Positions 32,515-43,889 of a stretch of DNA of 64,000 nt are shown here, piece by piece. Positions within the stretch are counted from its first letter, which is position 1. Every line of letters starts with the position of its first letter. The notes under the pieces are model-generated. The model was not told the origin of the DNA. It did no database searches and worked only from the letters and a program-made list of their open reading frames with translations. The position numbers and the translations under genes are program-made. This DNA comes from Microvelia longipes (taxonomy: Eukaryota > Arthropoda > Insecta > Hemiptera > Veliidae): contig JACMZG010001913.1 in assembly GCA_018340805.1 (NCBI GenBank), positions 26,348,099-26,412,098 on the forward strand, given 5' to 3'.

Positions 32515-33008
32515 AGGTTTCGAGTTTAAACCAAGAATCTTGAATAAAGGGGATGACGCACTAAGTCGATTTGCCATACAAAAAAGTGACCCCATCGAAA
32601 ACCGAAATAGGGAGAATTCAACACGAAACACACGTCAAAAACCAACTGCAACCAATGCTTGGTAAGAACTGCGCATGCTTACTTCTTATATCACCGCAGG
32701 TCTTAAATTTTAGAGGCAACGTACTTCTCGATGGTTTCCCATTGTTTATTATTATCACTCACTGAAGTGGCAGAGTATAGTCCTAAATTTAAAAATAAAA
32801 AAACACAAATGACACTCGAGAAGCACAGAAGAAAGTTGAGAAGCAAACTCGACAACCTTGCTACATAACCTGCGTTTGGCGCCTTTTTTTCATTATAACT
32901 AAGGGGAAGGTAAGTTTGCTCCTATTTCTCTATCTTATACAACTTCCATAGGGTCAGAAAGTCCCTTAATGCGTCATCCCCTTTATTTAAGATCCTTGGT
33001 TTAAACAG
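32515..33008. mobile_element. MITE-like family B, copy 1
   Basis: Terminal inverted repeats of about 60 bp: left GGTTTCGAGTTTAAACCAAG and CTTGAATAAAGGGGATGACG...GTGACCCC (to about 32597); right, read in reverse, GTTTAAACCAAGGATC, TAAATAAAGGGGATGACGCA...GACCC (about 32953-33008). The interior has no transposase. It includes CTGCGCATGCTTAC and CAGGTCTTAAATTTTAGAGG, which recur inverted in copy 2. The two overlapping ORFs at 32477-32765 are read-through of this repeat. Confidence 0.72.
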
Positions 33009-33573
33009 ACTTATAATCGCCTTAATATCACAACTCAATTAGAGCTGTCACCCACGACTTAAAAAAAAATGCAAAAAGAATATTTAAGAAATTCGCTAAA
33101 GAGAGCAAATCGTACCTCATAACCAGCCCAAGGTGTTCGAGAATACCTAACATAAGTAATTAGTTTATTAATAATGAACCCAGTCATTATGGTTATATCA
33201 TTGTTTGGTTAATTTATAAGAAGTATTATTGTTTTTAAAGAATTAGAGAATTGTTTCCGGTTTCTTTTGTTTTTTTCGTTCCTTTGTTTCCCCCTTTGTT
33301 CTTTATTTCTGCTTTATTTTTAATCTTGTTTTGTCTTGAAATGTCTTTGTGGAGGTTTCTTATATTTTTCCGTGCCTTCCGTCGACTTAATATTTTATCT
33401 GAATTAATGTCAATAATTTGAATAAGCATGAAAGGGAATTATTTCGTGCGTGACAATAATAAAGTTATATCGTTTTCAAACATTTGCCTTTTTGTTGAAG
33501 AATTAAGTTATTAATATAATTATTAATAAAATTAAACAGGATATATTTACCGCATGCTAAAGAAGCAATTAAA
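33009..33573. other. non-coding
   Basis: Nothing supported. The Lys/Asn-rich minus-strand ORF at 33235-33429 is low complexity. Confidence 0.45.
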
Positions 33574-33620
33574 GAACCAGCTACCGTCAATATTTGCTGT
33601 TTTAGCAGAGAGTATGAACA
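33574..33620. repeat. short repeat shared with the 14.4 kb Penelope remnant
   Basis: GAACCAGCTACCGTCAATAT and TTGCTGTT match 14374-14401 with few changes, but the hammerhead core does not follow here. Confidence 0.5.
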
Positions 33621-33798
33621 GTAGTTGATTCTTCAACTATTATCAATTATACCCAAGTATTTTAATTGATTCAAAGAAAAAAAGAAACATACTACAGCTG
33701 GAGAACCTCTCAATATCGGATTGTAAAGAAATTCGCAACAACTACCATGTTTTATTTGACCTTGTTTACATTCAAGATTCAAACCTTTTAGGATCTTA

Positions 33799-33946
33799 TA
33801 AATAATATAAGGAACAGACCACAGCTTCGGCTGATTTAGATCTTAAGTATTTTATTAGCAAATTGTATTTTTTAGTTGAATTGTATATTATGATCTAATA
33901 AATGGTTATTCTATTCTATTCTATTCTATTCTAAATAATATAAGGA
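33799..33946 (+). mobile_element. 118-bp retroposed insertion with 15-bp target duplication
   Basis: The exact direct repeat TAAATAATATAAGGA (33799-33813 and 33932-33946) brackets ACAGACCACAGCTTCGGCTG...ATCTAATAAATGG and a (TTATTC/ATTCT)n tail of five units. The AATAAA signal followed by a pentanucleotide tail is typical of a severely 5'-truncated LINE or a SINE; the parent family cannot be named from 118 bp. Confidence 0.85.
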
Positions 33947-34039
33947 TACTTTTTACTTTTAGCGGATTTTAGAAGAAGAATGAGCTTAGGAGTTTAGGGT
34001 CATAAAAAGGGGAGATTAAGGATACATAAATATTGTAGC

Positions 34040-34060
34040 GGTTTATTATATATTATATTT

Positions 34061-34105
<45 letters not shown>

Positions 34106-34108
34106 TAC

Positions 34109-34195
<87 letters not shown>

Positions 34196-34198
34196 ATA
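34040..34198. repeat. (TA)n microsatellite
   Basis: About 150 bp of TA with ATAC variants, followed by ACATACATACACACACA. The Ile/Tyr ORF across it is an artefact. Confidence 0.95.
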
Positions 34199-34209
34199 CA
34201 TACATACAT

Positions 34210-34779
34210 ACACACACATATATAATAAAATAATAATTGTGCTTTCTTAAATGCGTCTTAATTTCAGAACTGACAAAGTTGGACAGGACTTAATACGTGC
34301 TGAATCGAATTCAGGTTTCTGATAATAAATTTTTAATAACAGATATTTTAATTTAAGTAAATTTAAGCCCTCTCTATCTAAGCGGCCTAGCCTCAAGAGA
34401 CAAGGAGTCACGTTTATTTTCAAAGCTACCGGGTGACTTCACACTAAAACATCTTTCTTAAGAAATACCTGCCGTCATAATACCTGTTAAACTATTTATT
34501 ATTGTTATATAATAAAAGATGAAAAATATCGCCTCTATGCGTAGGTGAAAAGATAGCTCCAGGCTAAAACACCATGGAACAGGACTTCAAGTTCAGTTTC
34601 CATGAGAACTACTATATCAACCCGTCCCACTATTGTATCCAAAAGTGTTTTATCGTTTTCAATATCTTACGATTATTAAAAATATTAGTACAGACAATGT
34701 GTCAGACTGTCTAAAGTGCCGCCATCAGGTACGGTACATCACAATATGGTATCACAATATGGACTCGTACGTCCTCAAA
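34210..34779. other. non-coding
   Basis: No supported gene or repeat; the 71-codon ORF at 34633-34848 runs into the family A copy and is not convincing. Confidence 0.4.
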
Positions 34780-34968
34780 ACAAGTAAATCACCTAATTTA
34801 AATTGCAGCACTTCTTCCAAGTCGCTTCGCTTGTCGCCGGGCAGTTAACCATCAGTTTCATTTCCATTGGTCACCCATCCAGGATTTGATCTTGTTCATT
34901 GCTACTTAACATTAGTGATCTAAAGAAACCGTAGATACACTAATCTTGTTGAAATAAAACTTATATAA
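34780..34968 (-). repeat. dispersed family A, 3' fragment
   Basis: Minus-strand end of the element: CAAGTCGCTTCGCTTGTCGC, the 5S-like segment at 34862-34910, then ACCGTAGATACACTAATCTT. It directly abuts the start of the plus-strand copy at 34973, making a head-to-head pair. Confidence 0.7.
34862..34910 (-). other. 5S rRNA-derived segment (family A copy)
   Basis: On the minus strand: TTAAGTAGC, then CAAGATCAAATCCTGGATGG, then GTGACCAATGGAAATG. More decayed than the other copies but GGATGGGTGACC is intact. Confidence 0.6.
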
Positions 34969-34972
34969 TCGC

Positions 34973-35675
34973 TTTTCCTCATTTATACCGTAAGTATATA
35001 GAGAAAGTATTGTGTTTGCAAAAACACCCGAAACCTGAATGTCACCGGAATTATCCTTTTAGTATTTTTAAGACCACCTGAGTAGTTACACAAAGTTGTC
35101 TGCCTGTATATGTGAGTGAGTCTGTTATCATCGTAGCTCCTAGTATATGTATGTTAGAGAGAACATATGTACAGTTGTACAGTAACTATTGGACTACTGG
35201 ACTAATAGTACAGTAATCAGAACTATGTACAGTAATCAGACTACCACTTTAGTTGAGCTATTCGGAAAATATTTTTATGACACAATTAACCTGCAACAAT
35301 GACTTAGCAACATTTTTTTTAAAATTATAAAACGCCGAAATCTCAATCGGATTGAGATTTGGCACGCATGTAGCTATGTATAAGACCAACTTATGTGCCA
35401 AGTTTCATCTCATTATCAGCATTAGTAAAATTTTTATCAAATTGAAGTATTGAGCGTGGTCAGTACTGCATAAAAGATCGCTAAAAATAAAACGTTCGTA
35501 TTTATTATCTAAGTACGAGCGTAGCTAGTCCAAAGGCGTGTTGTAGTATAAATTTGGCGAATCGTATACTCTGAGGAGAAGTGAAGCAAAGCGAGTTCAA
35601 AATAGGGAGGATGAGCGTAGCAAATCCGAAGTAATGAGAAAAGTTTCCGAGGTACCCCGCACCCAATTTTGTTTG
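34973..35675 (+). repeat. dispersed family A, near full-length copy
   Basis: Runs from CTTTTCCTCATTTATACCG and TATTGTGTTTGCAAAAACAC through GAATGTCACCGGAATTATCC, GTTGTCTGCCTGTATATGTG, ATCATCGTAGCTCC, GAGATTTGGCACGCATGTAG and GCCAAGTTTCATCTCATTAT. It ends with GGATGAGCGTAGCAAATCCG and TTTCCGAGGTACCCCGCACC. The 5S-like segment is reduced to TATTGAGCGTGGTCAGTACT (about 35446), showing an internal deletion. A local duplication of ACAGTAATCAGAACT-type sequence lies at about 35170-35245. Confidence 0.82.
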
Positions 35676-35739
35676 CTTACAAAGTGTTACACTAGTAAAA
35701 GTTAGAACACAATTAGATTACTTTAAAATTGTTAACAAT

Positions 35740-35978
35740 ATTTTCAAAAACGTATATACCAGCAATTCCATAAAATTTAAACTACTGTTGACGCTAAGAT
35801 GAAACTTGGCACATTTGTTGGCCTTATATATAATTACATGTTAAAGTATAAATAGATCCGATCTTTTCTCTGCGTTTTATATTTGTATCAGACAATTCAG
35901 GTCAAATCCTGGTTACGGAATTTCAGTACAAACGCCATACTTTTCCTATATACCAACGGTATAAATGCGGAGAAGTAA
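35740..35978 (-). repeat. dispersed family A, fragment
   Basis: Minus-strand blocks GATGAAACTTGGCACATTTG, then (after a deletion) TCAGGTCAAATCCTGGTTAC and the terminal CTTTTCCTATATACCAACGG...GGAGAAGTAAT. Completes a minus-plus-minus cluster of the family. Confidence 0.6.
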
Positions 35979-36835
35979 TAAATTAAGCTATTAACTTGTA
36001 AAAATTGAAAAATGCAATTAAATAAAACATTTCATTAGCTCCGGAAAGGAGAGAAAAGTGCTTTTTAATAAAAGTTACGTATTACAGCTTTCATAAACAA
36101 TATTTTTAAAATATTTTTAAAACACTATTTAATGACTCGCAGTATTTGTAGTAATTAAAACAAATGGAATAGTTATTAAAAAATGAAAATAAGTAATTAA
36201 AAAAAAAGGATAACAAAAAAAGACTCTAGCGTAAATATTAAATATAAAACAGCGTTCTCATCCTTATTTATTCGGGACCTAAACCATTTGATGGTAACTA
36301 ACTGGAGATGATAAATTTTGCAGGATAAGGCATTTTCTCCTAATTTAGGGGCTCTTAGGGTTTTTCTAAACGTTGGATTCTGAACTAGAAAACAATGTAA
36401 ATAAAATATTTTAGGATATATTTTTATAATTTTATTTAAAAATACACTTTTACCAATCACTTTCTCGCGACCCAACAATAATTTTTTGCGACCCAAAGGG
36501 TTGAGTATCCCTAGTATATACTGTTATGTTGCAGTAAAAACTGAACAATCCCCATTCAGATCGGTAGTAGGGGTGGCTCGTCGATCTAGAGCTTAACACT
36601 CTTAAATTTAACCAATAAATTATAACAGTTAGAGTCCTCCAGGTCTTCACAGACTAAAGTAAGGGGGTACCTTCTCAGATAACACGTGAGTAGAGCGCCA
36701 GGTTCTTTGAAAAATTCAATTTAAGACAAAAACCAATCCCCAATGATCTCTAAGAAGTACATTAAATCTAGATCAGGTAATCTTAACTTGGAACTCAATA
36801 AGTTCAGCACTAATTCTTAAAGTATCATTATAATT
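35979..36835. other. non-coding, AT-rich
   Basis: Two overlapping minus-strand ORFs at 36197-36650 have no recognisable domain or context. Confidence 0.4.
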
Positions 36836-36837
36836 TA

Positions 36838-38036
36838 TTTATTTATATTATTATTACATAGCTATAATACATATAGATATAATGCGTCATTATAACACAT
36901 AAATATTAAGTTATAAAAACAATAAAATACAATTGATTACATATTTAAATTAAAAGTTAACGCAAAATAAATGAATGGCAAGAAGAGGTGAGCATATATA
37001 TCACATCCACAGTAAGGGAGATCATTCGAGCTTTGAATTCAAGTATTCCTGAGTGGAATAAAATCCGCGCGAGCTAAGAAGACGTTTTAGGTTTTTAGAA
37101 AAGACTTTAATATCGTTAATCATTTTAATGCTCTCAGGCAGTTTGTTATAAAAAGTAATGGCTAAATTGTAGGGCGATTTTTGGTAATGAGGTGTTCGGC
37201 AAGGCAACGGATATAAGTCTAGCTTGTTTCTGGTATTTACATTGTGAATTTGAGAGTGAGTTTTAAACTTATCCGGAAATTGTTTAACTATTTTACATGA
37301 TTCTAGAATTAAGATGGAATAGAGTGTTAGAATATTATGCTTTATGAAGACTGGTTTAGTTGAATCTCGAGGTTTTAGTTGGAAAATTAATCTAATTATT
37401 CTTTTTTGCATAATAAACACTCTTTCTGACTGGGAGGTGGTGGCCCATGTCCATGTTGCAATGTGGTTTGATAAGTACGAATAGGTCCAGCCGTAGTAAA
37501 GCATTACTAGTATTTCAGTTGAGTTATAGAACCTTAGTTTTCTTAAAAGATGGTAAGTCGTGTTTATCTTAGAAACTAAGTTGTCAATGTGGTTGATAAA
37601 TTTCATGTCATTGTCGATTGTCAGTCCTAATACCTTGGAAAAGGGTACTGTTTTTATGGGACTTGTATTTATGAGGAATTGTAAAGTTCTAGCTACAGGC
37701 CTTTTTGAGAGAACCATTGAAACACTTTTGGTGGTATTAATTACAAGACTGTTCGCTACACACCACTCAAGAAACAGTTGGCATATTATATTAACATTTA
37801 TTGGAAGCGTAGCTTCATCAGGACCAGAAACCAAAACCGATGCGTCATCTACATACAGCACAACATGACAATTTATTCCTTCGGATTTTAAATAAACAGG
37901 AAGATCATTAATGAACAACGCATAAAGTAGTGGGCCTAGAATGCTTCCTTGAGGAACTCCGCAACTGGTATGAAATGTTTTGGATTTTTTACTGCCAATT
38001 ACCACCCTAATTGAGTAAAATAGCAGATAAGCATTT
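36838..38036 (-). mobile_element. 5'-truncated LINE, Jockey/CR1-like (second family)
   Basis: Minus-strand element of about 1.2 kb comprising the second half of RT, the C-terminal region and a 3' UTR of about 180 bp ending in an AATAAATAAATTATAA-type tail near 36838. Distinct in sequence from the LINE at 0.3-3.2 kb. No clear target duplication was found. Confidence 0.8.
37022..38036 (-). pseudogene. LINE reverse transcriptase, C-terminal half
   Basis: The frame is open from about 38036 (AYLLFYSIRVVIG) to the stop at 37022; the listed start at 38005 is a GTG inside it. Motifs: CGVPQGSILGPLLYALFIND (motif B), VVLYVDDASVL (catalytic YVDD, near residue 50), the NTTKSVSMV region (motif D) and KVLGLTIDNDMKFINHI (motif E region). 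The C-terminal tail ends FYNKLPESIK ... GFYSTQEYLNS, typical of Jockey/CR1-type ORF2. Motif A and everything upstream is missing, so the enzyme cannot work, but the remaining 338 codons have no stop, suggesting a fairly young insertion. The plus-strand ORF at 37560-37868 is a shadow. Confidence 0.87.
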
Positions 38037-41000
38037 TATGTGAAACTCTAAAAGATGTTAAATTGGGCTTCAACCAAAGCCCTTAACTAAGACATGATAT
38101 TCATTTCACACAACATTAGTACATACCTTACTTTTCATGTTATATTGGAACTATAACCATTTATATTTTTTAATATGTAATTAATATCCTTAAAGCTAAC
38201 GATGGCTGGTTTGTGGCAAATTCCTGTGAAGCAGGTGGTAAAAACAGGGCGCGACTTCTTAAGACAAACAAAGACAGAAAAACCTTCCACACTTTTCTTT
38301 AGTCGGTACTAAAAACCCTAAAAATAAAATAACCAGAGAATTAGATCAATGCAATTCCAGAACAAAACAAGTGAACAGGAAGATAACATAGAATCGATTG
38401 TCAAACAGCGAGGGCTTACCTTCTATGAAAGATTTCAAAACGATGTAAAATCAATCCAAAAAAAGTAAACAATAATCCAAAATTTCGTACAATAAACTAA
38501 AACAACTTGGCGGGGTTGTCCCGGAGACACCTGTTGAAAAGCATCGACATCCGGCGTCATCTCGTTGAGGAACGTGAATTTACAAGAATCACGTGACATG
38601 AAAGAATCATCGAGAGCTACGACCGTTGCCACCTTAATGTAAAAGTATGAATTTAAAAATTGAAAATATTCCTCATTCCTAACATTTTGACTAACTAACT
38701 ACAAAATTTGAAGCTCAAAATTAATATCAACAATAACCGTAACAGTTATTATCTTGATTGAGATAAAATATAAAGCCTAAATGACGACTTCATTGTTTTG
38801 CAGCGGAAAAACAGCGGTCATACTTAATTTTGTATTTAAAATGTCAAATTAATTTCAGTACGATTGATTTTTACGTAAACATTCACATTAACTACAGATA
38901 ACGTCGAAGGTATCTAGGAGGCACACTATGTAAGAAATAATTCATTGCCCCATAAATCAAAAGACACAACAAAGCATACCGCGATTAGAAAACTTAGAGC
39001 TTTTATTTTATATTATTATCTTCCACCTGTTGGTTAAACCCCTACCGGCTTCGCTTCGAGAGTTAACTAAATGGTTTTTCGGAAATCCTCTGTAAGCATC
39101 TAAATAAATTCCTCGAAAGGCCTCAGAATTTATTTGGTTCCTGCGGCTTTAACCTTTGAAACCTACTTGACTACCTTGGAAATCAAAATTTAAATTTACC
39201 TACAACTTGAGTCCTAACTAAGGTTTTTACAGGTTTTCACCTTGTCCTGTAAATGTATTTTACGTCCCTGGGGACTTAAAATACCTCCCCGAAACCGACT
39301 AAAAATACACCATCCCCGAACAAAGCGGGGGATAGTGCGATATTCTTTTTTATTTACTTGATTCATTTAATCCCCCACTCTACCCTATCCGCTCTACTAT
39401 CCTAATTTAAAATTAAAATTTCAACTTTTAAGCTCTAGGATACGTGAAAGTATAAAGTTTAAAGCACAAATTTACAATAATAATAAAACAAATTAACATA
39501 ATCAATAATCGTGTAAAAGTTTCAACGCGTCCAATAAAAGTAAGATCTTTAATTAGTTTGTATTTTTTTTTCTAGGAGAAATCTTTCTTGTAATTAAATA
39601 TTTTAAAAATTAAACTTAAAGGATAAATTAAAATCCGGATTAACTTGATAAATTACATAAATAAATTACCTTTTAGTAATTTAGATGAAGTAACCTACTA
39701 TAAAATTACAGGGTTTAATTTTAAATCAATTTAACATAATTGACTTTCAAGGATAACTTTAATAATTTATGTACTAATAATTTTATATAAACATGAAAAG
39801 TAGCAAAGCAGATGATGTGTATAAGCGCTAATTTTGGGCTGAGAAAAAATATATATGTACAACGATAAACTTGGGGAAATGACAGTTTTTAAGGAAATGC
39901 TATAAATAATTTAAACTAAACCAATAAGCACTTTTAGGTTATGTAAAGTTATTGCTCAAACATGATTCCTTATAGAGGTATATCGATTGACATATATAAA
40001 CACAGCTTGAATGTAAACGTACAATAATAAAGGATTTAAGCCCGGTCTCAGGACCCCCAGCATATTCATCATTATTAAGCTCAAATTAATTATATTTTAT
40101 TAGATGTAACTTTAAACAAGTTTTTTTTTATTTATCTTTTAAGTAGGGAGTAAAGTATAATTTTATTCCCTGTTTGAAAAAACAGTGAAATAGTCCGGGA
40201 CGCAAAGAGTGCATGGAAAATAAAAATACAATATGGTGTACAATTACTACTTGTTCATAAAAATATATTAAGCAAATCAGATTTTATTATTTCATTAGGA
40301 TTAGGCAAAAACAGTCAATAAATTAGTTAAAAATTATATAAACCAACGACTATCGTTAAAAAATAAAAGGTATCACCACAAAACAGTCTGCGTCCTTTTT
40401 ACTATTTTTAGAGCGCCTGTTCCACTTAATATGACAAGCGCTAAGAGAACTTTTAGCGGTAATATATCATATTATTAATAGCTGTATAAAACTTATCCAC
40501 AAAAATACATCGCACCAATAAATATATATTTTCTGCCAATAACATACAAATTAAAAGTTAAATAGCTATATCGAATTTTAACTAAAAGTTCTCTATATTT
40601 TACGCTATCAGACGATATGTGTAGTGCGTCGTAAACAGTAAAAAGATGTTAGAGGACACATGAAATTTGAAAGTAAGTATTTTCAAAATGGCACCAATAA
40701 CAAAATTAAATTTAGAAGATCGATGTACTAGTTAGATGTACATTTCTTACAAATTTCTGGTCGATTGATAAAATTATCGTTTTTTGGCGATACTTCTTTT
40801 TAGTTATTGATGACAAGTTGAGGTACAAAATTTCTAGCAGTGAACAAAGCGGAAGTTATGCGTGACACAGATACTTTTATGAACGTCATAAAAGTGCCTG
40901 AAACGGATGACTATGACCGCAAAACTTAGGTTTAAGCTTTGTAGGGTGAACACAAAACGTTCCTCGACTTTGCCCCAGCGATTAAATTGATGATTGGTTA

Positions 41001-41199
41001 GGATAGGCCTCGATGACCAACATTTATGTCTCTCGACTTCGCATCGAGCTTTAACATCTGGGACACACTTGGCAAGGCCTCAAAAATCAATTTTATTGCT
41101 TAAGGAATTATACCTAACATTACTCCCTTGGTGTGTAAATAAATATTAAAATTTTACTCTTTAAAGAAAACTTAACACGGATAATTTAAAATATAAAAA
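38037..41199. other. non-coding
   Basis: 3.2 kb without a supported gene. A small hairpin CCCCGAACAAAGCGGGG lies near 39315-39332; the 65-codon ORF at 38435-38632 has no recognisable domain. Confidence 0.45.
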
Positions 41200-41201
41200 A
41201 A

Positions 41202-41422
41202 TATGCCCTTTTAGGGTCTTTAGGCACATCGGGGTATTGACCCTGCGAAATCAACATCAGGAGGATAGTGGTTGAATCCACGATCCTTTAAGTATTAATT
41301 AAAGTCGGCTAAACCTTTATTAATACAGAGACCATTCATATAAACCTAGAGCATAGCCTGGGCTGCGAACCCCGGACCTCCGGTGACGAAATGGAGATGA
41401 TCACAGCCACAGAGGCAGGCTT
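41202..41422 (-). mobile_element. tRNA-derived SINE, copy 1
   Basis: On the minus strand it begins GCCTGCCTCTGTGGCTGTGA (A-box region) and carries GGTCCGGGGTTCGCAGCCCA, whose GGTTCGCAGCC-like core is a good RNA polymerase III B box; the head spans about 41355-41422. The body ends GATTTCGCAGGGTC...AAAAGGGCATATTTTT, matching the end of the SINE at 60648-60892. The tail is AT-rich but not a clean (ATT)n. Confidence 0.65.
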
Positions 41423-42169
41423 TTTATGGCAGTTCATGGCACTCAGACATTACAGTTTAAATGAATTTTACCCCCATTAAGACTTAGATGCATGCAACGG
41501 CCGTCACAAAAACCTGCGCATTAGATCAATTCAACACAGCACAAAACGAGAAAAAAGTTTACTTTATGTATGGACAGATAGTATTGTAATTACTCAACGT
41601 TGTCGTCAAAAGAGAATAACCTTTGACATCCATACCTGTCAAAGAAAACCCCTCAGCGAGAGTGAGTTAATGAGTTTTTACGTGTTTCGGTGTGAGTAGT
41701 AATTTGACACTAATACACGCGCGTGTTAGTGAACACCCGAGTATAGTGTCCGTGTGTGTAAAAAGTCTCGAGTGTGTAAGGCAAGACATATTTGTAAGCC
41801 GTTCTGTAACTAGTGATCAGTCACCGAAACTCACCAGACCGGTTTCTCGAAACATTTTGTTTATAAAGACTCCCTCCTCACTAATGGTTTATTATGTCAA
41901 CTTTTATTACACACATAAATCTTTTTAAAGTTTTTTTTATGGTCTGAAAAAACTCAAAGTTTAAACATTTTATAAAACTTCACGTCAAAACTTGACTATT
42001 TAAATCGAATTCTTGGATTTTATTCTGCCAAATTCGTCGATATCCCAACAAATCCCTATTGCTAAAGATATGCCATTAAAATTTATTATTTTACTTATTT
42101 AATTAATTGATTTGATTAACTAATTAATTAGGTAACTGTCATTCATTAATAGCTTTTATAAAACAGTAT
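41423..42169. other. non-coding
   Basis: No supported gene; the 78-codon ORF at 41692-41928 has no recognisable domain. Confidence 0.4.
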
Positions 42170-42194
42170 TATAAGTCCTGTAATTAGTGTTATT

Positions 42195-43092
42195 ACTGTT
42201 CCTCATTTATTCCATAGGTAAACAGAAAAAGTATTGATTTTTATATTTTTATTTTACTTTTTTAATAACCTTTACTTTTCTTCCTTGATTAACAGCGTCG
42301 ACAAATTGACCATTAGCCGATATTAACTTTGTTGTTGATTCATTTTTGTTTTAATAATTTCTTCAAACAAAGTCAAACTTATAATTATTTTTATATAGAA
42401 AAATGTTTCCTTACTCTTATTTATACCGTAGGATAGTTCGGATTATTTTGCTAACACAGCAAAATAATCAGAAACCGAAATTTCATTTGAATCCGTTTTA
42501 GGTTTTATCAAGACCGTCTGCGTGGTTTCTACAATTTTTTCTGTCTGTATGTGTGTGTTTTTTTATCATCGTAGCTCCCACTGTATTTATCCTAGACAGA
42601 TGAAACTTGGTACAAAATAAATCTTTATGTCTAGTTAAGCTATCCGGAAAATAATTTTGAATAACAGCATCAACTGGAAATAATGACTCAGCCAAATGTC
42701 AGAAAATCCATACAACCGGAAAACGGAAATTCAGCACGTATGTAGTACTATATAAGACAAATGTGCCAAGTTTCATCTCATTCAATTTATATTTTTTAAT
42801 TTATATAGTTTAATTTTTATTAAATAACTTGGATAAGTTTTTTAAAAAATGGTAAAAATCGGAAAAAATTCAATTGATTAAATAATTGAACAAGAGCATC
42901 CTTTTACGTCATAAATAAGTATACTAAGTTTCGTTTCAATAAGACAAGTATATTTACCACTTTTGTTGGACTATGAAATTTAAGCAGCATTGAGCGAGGT
43001 TAGTGGCCGGATGGGTGACCACTGGGAATAAAACGAATGTATCTGAGGAAGAGCTTAGCGAATCCGATGTAGACATTACTTGGGATTAAGAG
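42195..43092 (+). repeat. dispersed family A, near full-length copy
   Basis: Two start-like blocks lie in tandem (GTTCCTCATTTATTCCATAG at about 42199 and ACTCTTATTTATACCGTAGG at about 42413). The order then is a GAAACCGAAATTTCATTTGA block, TCTGTCTGTATGTGTGTG, TTATCATCGTAGCTCCCACT, GATGAAACTTGGTACAAAAT, CCAAGTTTCATCTCATT, AAGTTTCGTTTCAATAAGAC, the 5S-like segment, and TATCTGAGGAAGAGCTTAGC. A private hairpin TTATTTTGCTAACACAGCAA near 42444 replaces the usual TTTGCAAAAA spacer. Confidence 0.82.
42975..43030 (+). other. 5S rRNA-derived segment (best-preserved copy)
   Basis: GAAATTTAAGCAGCATTGAG, CGAGGTTAGTGGCCGGATGG, GTGACCACTGGGAATA. Compared with animal 5S rRNA genes (known consensus), it keeps GAAATTAAGCAGC (A box), the GGTTAGT and GGATGGG blocks (intermediate element) and GGGTGACCxCTGGGAAT (C box) in order and spacing, with a small deletion after GTTAGT. 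Upstream TTGGACTATGAAATT is also compatible with the CCGATCACCGAAATT region. It is not a complete 5S gene. Confidence 0.8.
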
Positions 43093-43889
43093 AAACTTAT
43101 TCTTATAAAATTAATTTACTCTCAGAGACACTTAAAACAAAAAGACCTTCCAAGCCCAGCTATTATAAATGTCATGTATGATATTTCGTATAAATACTTG
43201 AAATAATTTTTAAAAAAATCTCAATCAGTAAGTAAACCTCTTTCAAACATCCACCACCCCTCTCCAACTCCAAGACTCCGACCTCAAGTTCCAAACAATT
43301 ATTTTAAAATTGTTTGATGTTTTAAAAGAATAAAATCATAATTATTTAAATTCTTAAAAAAAGGGCCGAATGATAGCAAAGTGGCTATAAAATTTTTAAC
43401 AAGTACAACTAAATGTCTATTTTATAATTTATTTAAATTGACACAATATAATTGTGTGTGTTGTTCATGTGTTGCAAAACTCGGTAGTATCAAATGATAT
43501 ATTTATTTAAATTATTTATTATTTAATTAATAGTTTATTAACATGATAATTAATACTAAATATATAATGATGTAATGTAGTCATGGCATAAATAATTTAA
43601 AGTTTGATATCAAAGTTAGCAGGTAGTTTTATAAAAAGAATTCTTTCTGAATTGAATAGTTTAAACAAGGAGAGTTCAAGGTTGGTTCAAATGAAATAAA
43701 CTCTCACAAGTTATGGGAATAGTTATCTGCCCTAACTACACCTCAACTCGGAACTATAACTCCTTCACTTCTCCTAGACTACAAACGGTCCTTTTCGGGA
43801 CTACCAAACTCAATGGGACTTAAAACCATAAACCTCACTTGTTTGAGATAAATGTGTAAATAAGTGAAAATTAACGGCTTTAGGTATTT
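43093..43889. other. non-coding, AT-rich
   Basis: Nothing supported. Confidence 0.45.

Noticed and set aside
34000..34215. Ile/Tyr-rich ORF
   Set aside because: Translation of a (TA)n microsatellite. The same holds for the ORF at 49611-50024 and those across 57961-58411.
37560..37868. 102-codon plus-strand ORF
   Set aside because: Antisense shadow of the LINE RT frame. Likewise 2598-2888, 9189-9544, 24118-24303 and 47880-48251.
42975..43030. A functional 5S rRNA gene
   Set aside because: Only the internal region is present; the 5' and 3' ends that pair to form helix I are missing, and the segment lies inside a dispersed repeat.
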